A DNA stretch of 64,000 nt from positions 11,469,501 to 11,533,500 of the forward strand of contig JAPYXD010000677.1 in the NCBI GenBank assembly GCA_030998225.1, written 5' to 3'. This document shows, piece after piece, positions 12,810 to 23,675 of this stretch. Below the pieces are notes generated by a model. It saw only the letters and a program-made list of their open reading frames with translations. It was not told where the DNA came from and searched no databases. The position numbers were made by a program, and so were the translations under genes. How positions within the stretch are numbered: the first letter of the stretch is position 1; each line of letters starts with the position of its first letter. This DNA comes from Diplolepis rosae. Its lineage: Eukaryota; Arthropoda; Insecta; Hymenoptera; Diplolepididae.

Positions 12810-14461
12810 TTAGAAAATAACCTTGAGTTCAATTTGTGAAAGATATTTTGAGAAATCTTAGCAAGATATTAGAACATCTAAAGGCAGCTTTAAATTTTTT
12901 AATTATTAGTTATTATTGAATAAAATACATATTTAATTTTCAAAGGCAATTTCTAATTTTAAAATAAAGTTTTAATCTTTGGTTTAGAAAACTATTGAAG
13001 ATTTTTATCTGTATTTATCTTAAATAAAATTTGATAAATTTGGAAAACAGGATTTAAAACAAGTACATAAATTCCTTAATTCTAGGGATAATTGGATTCA
13101 AGTTTTCACCTTAGGTCTTAGGGTTGAAGAACTTCCAATTCTTTTAAGCCAGCTGTTATTTCCAGATGTTCATCTTAGGTTACTTAAAATAACGATTTAA
13201 ACTTAAAGCGATAATGAATTCAGAAAATTTCAGAAGATATTTCCTTCAAATTGTTTCATCCATTGTATATATACATAATTACTTTTAATTTTTTTAATGC
13301 TGACAAATTTTATTGAAAAAACTAATTTATAATATAGTGTTTCCCTAGAATTCAAATACTTAAGAATTATTAATTTCTTTGTAAATATTTTGTTTAAACA
13401 TTTATTTATATTTTGTCTTCATACAAAACACTGATAGTTCCCTCATTTAACGAAATTTAGTGCTTGATTATCCTGTGATTACATCATGTTTCTGCAAGTT
13501 ATATAAATATAGTTATCGCAACGAAGTTAGTGCCGTGATAAGTACATTTTATTTATTTATTTTTTCATCTTTAAAGAAGAAACTCAACCCTCACACGCTT
13601 AGAGATGTTTATCGAGTTATAGTATTATGCATTAAACAATTGAAGATCACACTTTCAATTTCACAACTAGTTTTCATTACAAAAACTTTTTGTAAATTCA
13701 AACAATTTTAATGACATATCTTAATAGAAAAAGCTTACTTGAAGAACTTGCTAATAATTAGATAGTTGTTCACTATATATTTATTTCCATAAAGCTAATT
13801 ATTATCCATGTACGTTCTGAACGTTCAAATGGACGCATAATGTTCTTTTTCTATTTGAATCCTATCTTTAAATATTTATTCTAGTTTTAAATTGGAATAA
13901 AAATAATAATTGTTTTTAAATAATACATTATTTATTTTGGCAGGTATCGTAGCATTAAATAAAATACAAAAAATATTTCAATCATCTGAACGTTCATACG
14001 CTTTCGACTAAAAGCATACTGATTTCAATTAAAATTCTATCTCCCCTCTAGTCTTTCCGAATATCGTTTCAGTTTCATATATATTGCTGCATTTAATCAT
14101 TCTATTAATCGAGCAAACACTGAGAACTAATAAATTACACGTTATTAAATAAAAATAGATAAACTTGAATATTATCTTAACGCCTAAAAGATATTCTCTA
14201 TTGGCAATATGGCTTTATATTCTCTGACGACAATTTTTTTAAAGACCATACCTAACAGGCTTGAGACTGAATAGACACTCAGTTAGTAGAAAACTGCCAT
14301 AGGGTTCACATCTTTAAAAATTTCAAGTGTAATCTGACTCTTTAAAGTCTCACTGACCTACCTCACTATTTTACATTAATTTTCCCCAATCATGAATTTA
14401 ATTTGATTAAAATTTTTGCTGAAAATCTCTTTAATTGTTGTTTCAGTGATGGGAACGAGAT

Positions 14462-17400
14462 ATGACGGCGTCTATAGAGCATCAAAGAGATTTTATTCAA
14501 GAGATGCATCGACATTTGCTGCACACCTCAAAAACTGCTTTAAATAATGATAAAAGCGAGATATCAGACTTCCGTAGTATGTCGGAATCTCGCGTAAAAT
14601 CGTGTAATAATTATGCATCAAGTAGCAGTAACGGCGTATCACCGCAAAGTGATTTACAATTTTCAAGAATTTCTTCCAGTGAGGAGAAGAACACGATAAA
14701 TCTTCACACCTGTATTGTAACGACGCGTCCAGAATTTTCAAGTGCAAGTTGCCACTGTACGTTAGATCGGCAAAATGAATGTTTTGTGGACGATCGTGAA
14801 AACGTGCCTAGTGTCTCTAACAATCACAAAGGAGAGTATCAAAATTCGAAAAATAGATTAACCACCAGTGAACTTTTATCTCACAATCGACCTGCTAAAG
14901 AAGGTCGATGTGATGGAACCTTTCAGCAATCGATTTGTGCAAATGTTAACTCTCTCTGGAGATTTCACACGTGGAGAGTTCTTTTGATTATCTGTATTGC
15001 TATTCTATGTACAGCGTGCAATGCAGACATCAGTAAATGTGCTACTGGGATCCAAACCCCCGGCAGTAAGTATATATAACAATTTACCGAAAAATATAAT
15101 CGGATATGGAATTATTTGTATAAGTAAGATTTTGATATAAAAGTTGTTTTTTTTAATGCGTATTTGCAGTCTTATAAAGCCATCTAAAAAGTAGTTTTAA
15201 TTTTCGTTTCTGAAAAAAGTCAAATTTATTTTTCAAACCAGAGAACTTGCTCTGAAAAATATTTACAAGGTTCCTTTTAAAAAGGACGAGAAAAAAAATT
15301 GTTTACACGTACAGTGCAATAAGAGAAAGCTCTTATCACTTGTGTATTTAGCTTTGAAAACATTATAGCCTTTATCAAAACAGGTTGTTACCACGAGTAA
15401 TTTTACATAACAATGTTCGCAATGAATGTGCTTATGCGGGAATGGAAGACAACTTTAACCACTCGTCATAAGCTGTTGCTTCTCCAGATTTAAAAATAAA
15501 TCCTGGCCTTACCTCTTGTTTTGGAATTCTAGATTTCAGTGAAATCTGCATTTCTAAATTTAATCCTCTGTGGACTAATACATTCTGTGTTCACGTGTAT
15601 GCAAATATGTCCACTATTCATAAACAAATCTCTTAGTTTTTTTTTATTTAGAGAATTATTTAAGTTTGTTTTCATAATTAGTTTTTAAAATTTTAAATAG
15701 TTTATTAGGTCAGGTGAATAAATAATTTAAAAATTATATTTTCGATGTAGGATTAATATTTATTTTGTTATTTAGTGACCTTGCCGCCAGGAGATATCGT
15801 TCTTGAATATGGCCAACCCTTGAGAATACTCTGTGTGCTAAACAAAACTATGATAGATGCAAATTATCCTGGAAAAAATGCATCGGATATAGTCTTTACA
15901 TACAATGAAAAAAGAATAATGGAAAAGGAATACATCACTATTATCAATGAAACTGCAGTTGAAATGTACATTGAGAAACCACCACCTGAGGATACCATGT
16001 ATTATTGTAAATTAAGATTAACTGATGAGTACAATCAACAACAACTTCTAGCTGTTTGTTTAAACAAAGTCGTTATTGGATGTAAGTATTGTTAATAATC
16101 TTTTTTGTTATTTTTAATATGTACATATTATTATTTATGACTCATAGTTTCGTAGCATTATCTCTTTTTCAAAAATTAAAAATTGTCAACTTACTTTTTT
16201 CTATGGTGATCGAGAATTTTTTATCTACCTAGAATTTTAGAATTTTTTATGAAAATTACTTTTGACGACTTAAAAATTACTTGTATTGAGTTAGATGATT
16301 TCCGTGTTTGTATAAAGAATACTGGATAAAACATTTAAGAAGATAAGAAGAAACATCGAATTGATTTTTATTCATCAAAAATTATTTTTTTAATGGCTGT
16401 GAGAAACTGTCGATGACCAAGAAATTTCCATAAATTTTGTTGCCGACTTAAGTGGAGAACCTAATACAATCACTAATATATTTTTCAGAGACTCATTTTA
16501 CTATTAAATTACTTTATTAGACTGAAATATAAAATACACAGTACACATATATAATTTCTAGTTTATTTAGATATGTTAGACAAATGTTCTCAGAAGCATT
16601 CTATGATTTTATTATACATTTTATTGATTTTTGTTCAATGGTATGCCGTATCAGCAGCGTGGAGTTTCCTTTAAAGTAAAGTCATTCATTCCTTTTTATC
16701 GACATGGGTCAAAAGGTGTTCAACTCAGATAATATTCTGCGTGCCATTCATTTACATTCCATTGAATCGATAGAATTCCAGGATCGATTAAATGTACTAA
16801 TTTGCATTACATGAAATTAATTCCTAACTCGATTAAATAATTTTACCAATGATTTTAATTGTAAGCAGATTTGATATTTCAACCATCAAATTGATTTTTA
16901 GGTATTCCTTGATTTGAATATTGATTCAAGTGGATTATAAATCATTTCACGAATACTTAGATTCAATTTAAATTTTCCTGAAAAAAAAAAATTCGAACTA
17001 TACAACCTAATTTCATATTATTACAACCGTAAGGCAATATAAAGAATATAAATTTAAAGAATTTTTTAAATTTAAATTTAATTTGCATTATTGTGGTATG
17101 AGTCTGAAATTGTCTAAAAGGACACCTGTCGGCAGCGTATCCTATTTGTTACGCGACTAATGATCCTCCGATAATGTAGGCAGTGGTAGAAATTTCGAAC
17201 TCAACCACCTAATTTGTAAAATTTTTACTTTTGATTTAAAATTGATGTCAATTCACATTTAAATTTAAAATGCTCTGCTTTTTAAAATTGTAGAATTTAA
17301 TGTCCTTGAATATTAATTAAATTTTAAGGTCATATATCTTCAAAATTATAACGTTATTTTCAAATTTTTCAATAATAGTCAAGCCTCAGGAGCCTCAGGA

Positions 17401-20400
17401 CTTCAAATGCGTCTCCTACAATTGGGAGAACATGGTATGCACATGGGTCCCCGTACATAATTACTTGAGGACGAGATATAATCTTGTTTTCAAACTAGCC
17501 GGACGTTCGGGAAGAAGGAAACTGTATCCTTGTCCTCAAGAAGACCGCACCATAGAACCGTTGAGTAAATGTACGTGGGACGCATCAACGAGTCCGATTT
17601 ACAGACAGCCGTATGATTTTTATACATTCATACTAACGGCGGAAAACGTTCTTGGAAATTTAACCATGACTTACAAATTCCATCATTTTGCTAATGGTTG
17701 GTATTTTTTTATCTGAGTATTTTAAACTTCTCACAAATGAACAAGAGATTAAAAGCCAGACGTAATAAAAATGTATTTTATGCGTTTACAGTTATCCCAG
17801 CAAAACCGGCGAATTTCTCAGTTGTTAATAAAACTTCCTCTAGTGCACTTTTATATTGGAGTGCACCTTTCCCGATGACTAATTTTCCACCTGGATTGCA
17901 TTACAGAGTGAAATATCAAAACCAATGGGATAGTCAAAAATCTTGGCAGGTAAGACGTAAATAAATATTAACTATCTTTTGTTTATAAGTTATAAAATCT
18001 ATTAATTTTATAGCAATTTTATTAAAAATTTCTCCAAATTTTTAAAGTCGTAATTATATACTGATAATGAATACGATAATTTATACTTAATTTCGTCTTG
18101 GCCGATTTTTAAAACTAATTTTTGATGCAATGTTTAAAAAAATATGTTTTAACCAATCTTTTTTTATTTCTAGGAAATCAATATAACAGATCAAGTCCAT
18201 ATTATGAAAAGATATTACAATTTGACTGGATTGCAATACGCGAATTCTGTCTACGATGTCCGCGTATATGCGAAAAGTGCATTGGCAACAGGCGAAGATA
18301 AATGGAGTAATTTTAGTGATGTTACATTCAGAACTTCACCAAAATGTGAGTTTAGCGAGTTTTGAAAGATATTAAAAATATAATAAATATATTAACCAAA
18401 ACAGAAATATACTTTTATCAAATTAAATCATGTTTTGCATAAATTTATTTCTTTGATTAAATTAAATTTTTTATTTTAGTACCGGAACTTCCTCCCAGAA
18501 TAGATATTGGAAGTTTCGAAATAATGGAGAATGACGGATACAGAGACGTTTATCTCTACTGGCAAACGATTCCGCCTTACCTAGAAAACGGTGATAACTT
18601 CAGATATCAAATAATTCATATGGAGGAAAACGGTCGTAAAGTTTTACTACAACCTAGTGAAACTACGAGAACATATACGAAGTTTAAGGGAATCACGACT
18701 GGTAGTTATCGATTTGAAATCGCTACTACAAACGTGGTAGGACAAAGCAAAAATACATCGAAAATTTTGATTCCGAGTCGTTCAGAATGTAAGTTTATTT
18801 TCTTATTTTTTATTTCACTAACACCTGATTTCCATAATTGGATTCCATAATTTTTTTATTTTTTTCAGTACCACGTGAGCCTGTAACGTTTACGAAAATT
18901 GCTTTCGATGGGGGTATTTATGAGTTGTCCTGGAAATATCCTGAAGATGCAAAAAAGGATATTACTAATTATACCATATTTTGGTGCGATAACGAACGAG
19001 ATCGTCCCTACCAGTGCACGGTGAGTTTCACTCAAAATTATTAATAATTATACATAAAATTATTTGGTTTATTTAATGTTTTAAAACTTATTGAAAGATA
19101 TATTAAATTGATAAATTTACATCAAATTTCTAGGGATACCTTGACTGGGTACATGTTCCTCGGAACACTTCCGTTTACAACATGACTGTTCCGGATCCCA
19201 AAAAGGTTTATCAATTCGCCATTTCCGCAAACACAAAACATGCTAGCAGTGGCATGGTGTGGGCATCATGTACAGTGATCCATAATAGAGTGGCCAGCAA
19301 AATGAAGTCTGTTTGGATAAATAAGATAGGCTCAGACTATATCGAAGTTGGTTGGAAATTAGATTGCTCAGATCGTGTTGGAATCGTGGAAGGATTCAAC
19401 ATTTACTATTGCCCTATCGTGGCTCCTTACAATCGAAATTGCAAGGAGCCGAAGCTTAATACCACCATAAAAGCTGATATAACAACAATCCATGGTGTCA
19501 TTCGTGATCTGAAGCCGTACACCACCTACATACTAACGGTCGCTGTTCTGACCAAGCACGGAGAAGGGCAGCACAGCGATCCTTTGTATAACACGACCCT
19601 CGAAGCAGCTCCCAGTACTCCACCTCAAGATGTTAGAGTGATCAATGCTACAAATACAACAATGCTCGTGACATGGAAACCACCGGCTGCCATGAATGGG
19701 GTTTTACGATATTATGAAGTTTATTATAATAATTCGAAAAAATCTCTCACAAAAAGGGTTGATGAAGCGAACCATCCTGAACTTCAGGGCTTCATTACTC
19801 ATGGCAATCGCAGCATCCAAGTTGAACTTCAGAATTTATCTTCACACGAAACATATAGTATTGAAGTCGAAGCATGCACGGTTGCTTGTAGTGCAAAGTC
19901 AAAACCAATTTACAATGTGACTGATATTGGGACACCAGGAAAAATTGCCATTCCTATTGTCCGTTTTATCAATTCAAGTCAAGTTAGTGTTCGATGGAGC
20001 AAACCACAAAACTCAGCAGGACGCCTGGATTATTATCAGATATCTTCCAGCGATGGGGAGATACAAAACAGTACAAAGACTGGTAAATATATTTTCAATT
20101 TTGCATTTTATCTCAAATTAGGTTAAATATAATAAACATAAACTTGTAATCATTTAAAGGCTTAAGAAATTGGCAAATTTGATTGATTTTAGGTTTCTAC
20201 ATGTTTGTGCCCAAAGTATATAAAATTTTGTTTCCCAAATTTCGGAAATATTAGAGAAGATAAAAACAAACGTAGATAAACTACTTTTGGTTTCAAAATT
20301 GAAAAAAGTTCAATTTTAGCAAAATATATGGTAATTTTTTTTTATTATCAAAACCAAAAGTAGTCTATTTACGTCCGTTTATATCTTCTTTGCCATTTCT

Positions 20401-22441
20401 CAAATTTTGGGAACAAAATTGTAATTATTCTGGACACAAACATGTAGAAACTGGACCAAATTATTCACATCAACTTGTGACTTTTCTCAAGTATCACACG
20501 CCCTTAAGGGATAATAATAAAGATAATAGAAAAGTCTTAAGCATTTGGAAATTAATACAGCTCGATTTATTCTTTATAGAATCCCAGCTTCCGATTCCTG
20601 ACTGTAAAACTATCGGTCGAGAGAAAATGTACCAGTTTCGAATTCGAGCAGTTAATGTTGCAGACGGTAATCAGCATCTGATTGGTCCCTGGTCTGAACC
20701 AGGCGAGGGTAATTGCTATAGCGATGGTAAGTTAATATTTTATTTTTTGTCTAAAGATTTTATTAATTTCAAAAATATTTATATAATTTTTTTGTTTAGG
20801 TCCATCCTTTAAAGTGTGGATCGTAATTTGGGGTATTGGTATCCTAAGCATTTTCGCTCTTTTACTTTGCCTTGCCTACACATCTAAAAGGTTAGTTTTT
20901 CTTTTTAGAAAAAATGTAAATTTTTTTAACCTTTTTTAAATATTTGAATCGCTTTATATCTTTTATTTCATTTCAGAACATGGTTGAAGTGCAGATATAT
21001 GCGCGACGTCGATGTTAAACTCCCTCAAGGAATCGAACCAAACATGGTAAGCTGTTATAATCACTTTCGCAATTTCATTATGTTATTAGTCTTTTATCCA
21101 TGAATCAAAATAAAATCAACCTTTTCTTTTTTGCAGAAGTTGTTACAAAAAGCTGGAGAGCAGCATACCCGCCAATCGTCCGCTGATTCTAGTGGATGTT
21201 CAAGCGGGCAGGAATCTGTTACCTCATCTTTAACATCTAACTCTCATGTTTCAAGCGACAGTGGAGCTGATGTCGATCCAATCGCTGTCTCACCGAATAA
21301 GTTACTGGAGATTGCCACTGCTTGGAGTCCAACTAGTTTGCGGCAGCGAAATGTCGGGAATGTTCGCCCTGGAGGTACGACGGATTCGGCACGTTGGGAT
21401 CCCTATGTGAAAGTCGCTAAAACTGGAGAACCGATATTAGCAGAAACTCTTTCAATAGCTCGATCTACGCCGAATTTGACTGACACTACTGGTTCTACAA
21501 CCTCGCAGCATACCTGGTCCTCTACCGGTTACATGAGCATGCCATCTTCTGAGGAAGTTTCCAACAATCCAAGTCCACTTCCTAACAAGGAAAATCCAAA
21601 TCTTGGTTGTTACAGTGTTGTAGGAGTAGTTCCTGATCCAATACGATCCAAGTCTGAAGAAAACACCGGCAGGAACGAGTCTCTTGTGGTTTCGACGACA
21701 GAATCTAAATCTTCAAATCCCTATGTAAGCTTGGCATCCCTCGAGCATAAACCAAAGGGAATAACCGTTACAGAATCTTTGCCAGATTTTGAAGACATCA
21801 CCTTTCCTGAGGAATCGTCGAATATTGAGTCTTTATCTGACAAAGTTTCTAAGCCCTATGTTCAAAGCGGTTTTGTAGACATAGCAGAGAAGCCAAAGGT
21901 GTCTATTGCACCAACTTTAGTTGCGGAGTCTTGCAGCAAGCCACTCGTTTCTACCGTAACGAGTATACCTGTTACAACACATCTACCACCTGATACATCT
22001 TCGAAGCCATACGTTGCTGTCTCTTCGATACCGGAGATTACGAAACAGCCCAGAGTTGCCAGCAGTGCTGCCGAGATTGCCTCGAAACCTTACATCCCCA
22101 TAGAATCTGCGTCTAGTTCTGTCTTTCAAATGCTCCAGCAGCAGAGAAGCAAGTCTGACTTCAATAATCTCGTTCCAGAGATGGAAGACTGTGACGTGGA
22201 GGTTATAGGAAGTGAGGAAGATGATTTCTCAACTTTCTCTCTTTGTTGGCAGCCTAAACCCTCCGAGGACGAATTCAAAACGGAGGTAAAGTCCAAGTCT
22301 AGGGGCTATGTGACAATGTCCGAGAATCCCAAGCTCGAGCAACCTGTTGCTCAGAACCAACGATTTGGAAAACAGCAAACTAATACTCAGTCTGAAGAAC
22401 AATATAGTAAAGTAACGTTAGCGCCTGGCACGATGCAGTGA
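14462..22441 (+). CDS. dome: Domeless: class I cytokine receptor (JAK/STAT pathway)
   Basis: Coding exons: 14462-15065, 15776-16081, 17379-17696, 17792-17949, 18174-18345, 18480-18788, 18869-19020, 19134-20082, 20580-20726, 20800-20890, 20977-21046, 21137-22441. They total 4581 nt (1526 aa plus TGA), with matching phases at every junction. Domain order: a polar N-terminal stretch of about 170 residues; a hydrophobic signal or anchor (VLLIICIAILCTACNA); an Ig-like domain (LRILCVL, YYCKL); a cytokine-binding module with CVSYNW, CTWVP, YPCPQ, KCTWD and a WSXWS-like WSNFS; several FN3 repeats; a second WSEP-like motif; a membrane segment (VWIVIWGIGILSIFALLLCL); a juxtamembrane LPQGIEP that may serve as Box 1; and a 434-residue tail rich in Ser and tyrosine motifs. 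In insects Domeless binds Unpaired-type ligands and signals through the JAK Hopscotch to STAT. The start is the first ATG of the long frame; a shorter ATG frame at 14444-14460 overlaps it. The long region before the signal is unusual, so the start could be wrong. Confidence 0.88.
15066..21136 (+). other. Introns of domeless
   Basis: Eleven introns separate the coding exons. The longest are 15066-15775 and 16082-17378. All have usable GT/AG ends, but the donor after 17696 (AATG then GTTGGT) is weak. The intron 20083-20579 is largely filled by a family B element. A single STAT-consensus sequence TTCAGTGAA lies at 15535-15543 in the first coding intron. Confidence 0.7.
20162..20507. mobile_element. 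Family B palindromic element in a domeless intron
   Basis: TTAA at both ends (20162-20165 and 20504-20507). The right end reads AAGTATCACACGCCCTTAA, matching the other family B copies. The left end has lost the GGGCATGTGATAC stretch but keeps the following TTTGATTGATTTTAGG block. Inside is a mirrored pair: GATAAAAACAAACGTAG on one side and its partner ending in TTTATATCTTC on the other. It has no coding capacity. It lies just upstream of the acceptor at 20579 without covering it. Confidence 0.7.
21137..22441 (+). other. Cytoplasmic tail exon of Domeless with repeated tyrosine motifs
   Basis: The single last exon encodes 434 residues after KLLQKAGEQ. It is Ser/Thr/Pro-rich and probably disordered. 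Five copies of a [DNK]PY[VI] motif are visible: PYVKV (about 21400), PYVSL (21719), PYVQS (21855), PYVAV (22007) and PYIPI (22090). A sixth, SKPLVSTV (about 21940), has Leu where Tyr should be. Two YxxM motifs occur, YMSM (about 21530) and YVTM (about 22308), and a near-C-terminal YSKV. No gp130-type YxxQ is present. Phosphorylation is inferred, not shown. Confidence 0.7.
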
Positions 22442-23462
22442 AAAAATAATTGAGCAGTCTAGAACTTTGTTAATACAACATAACAGACTTATGGTGCTTC
22501 CTTGTCGAATGTGAGGTCGATCTCTCGAGTGTTGAAGGTTTTGAACGTTGTGTTAGAAGCTCTCTCTGGTCGACTGCAAGCTTTTACTACACAACGATTC
22601 GGTTGAGCGCGTGCACGACTGATAGTAAGTACGCAGTAACAGTTTTTCGTAGCCCTTGCTAAAATCGGTTTATTAACATTGGAACGTGATCCGGGGCTCG
22701 CTAGGCTTCGATCGTATAGAACTGAGTTTATGCTTGACAGAGCACGCTGTACTCTTATTGTTGAAGTCCTTTTTTATGGAAATATGTACAAAACGAATCA
22801 CTTTTGCATCATGTACCACGTTACGTGACAAAATGATAGGGAGAATGTTGTAGCCATATGAATAGAGTAAGTTTATTAAGTGGCACATATCGACAGGCCG
22901 TCCAGTTTCGATTTTGGACAGGGTAAAATTAAGGGAAAGAAAAAAAAAAATACGGGAGAAGAAGTCTGCCTGAAAACTAGAGGAAAAGATAAAGTATAAT
23001 AGGAACGGCAAAAGATATTTTTTTCTTTTTTAGTGAAACGGAATAAATAGAGAATCTTAATTGAGCATTCTAAGTTCCAAACAGACTGAAACTGAACAAA
23101 TGCAGTCTTTATAGAAATAAATTAGGCTTAATTGGAACTGAACTCGTCCGATCAATCTTTTGTCTAAACAAAAATGCATGCGCAGTTGCATTTACATTAT
23201 TTTTATTGCATGAATTTAAAAATTATTGAAGAATCTTTTTACAGATGTACTTAATAGAATAATAAAGCATGTAATAATGTTTTCTATCAATTTTGTATAT
23301 ATTCGATATTTCAAAGGCCTCAAATGGACTTTATAGGTCTTTTAGTAAACTTTTAAGAGATATGAAAGGCATTCAATCTAAAAAAAAATTCTTAGTTTAA
23401 AACCTTACTTTCAAATCATGAAAATCTAGAATGCAGATTGGATAACAATATCCATTAGTTAC

Positions 23463-23675
23463 ACACTGAAAAAAAATTAGTAGTTGTGTTCACTAATTTT
23501 TTTCCTGAAAGTTTGTGTTAGTTGTCTTAACTATTTATTTATTTATTTGAAGTAACTACTTAGTTTATCAAACTAACAATTCAAGTAGTTTTTCAAGAAA
23601 TTAAATGCTTGTGACAACTAACACAAAGTTGTAGAAAGAAAAGTAGTTAGCACTACTACTAATTTTTTACAATGC
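23463..23675. mobile_element. Short palindromic element with CACTGAAAAAAAATTAGTAG ends
   Basis: The left end CACTGAAAAAAAATTAGTAG is mirrored at the right by CTACTAATTTTTTACAATG. The interior is also symmetric, with TTTGTGTTAGTTGTC paired with GACAACTAACACAAA. A TTTA microsatellite (23538-23552) sits near the centre. About 213 bp, no coding capacity: a MITE that can fold on itself almost end to end. Confidence 0.6.

Larger units (their letters stand above)
8469..14443 (+). other. Large first intron of domeless
   Basis: About 6 kb between the putative first exon and the first coding exon. It contains a palindromic element at 10488-10636 and a pair of near-identical inverted 112-bp arms at 12339-12809. 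Short open frames in this stretch (for example on the minus strand at 11935-12123) show no known domain. It ends in a pyrimidine-rich run and CAG at 14443. Confidence 0.5.

Noticed and set aside
12295..12832. Open frames on opposite strands encoding nearly the same peptide
   Set aside because: They are the two arms of the inverted repeat read on opposite strands, so the identity is not evidence of coding.
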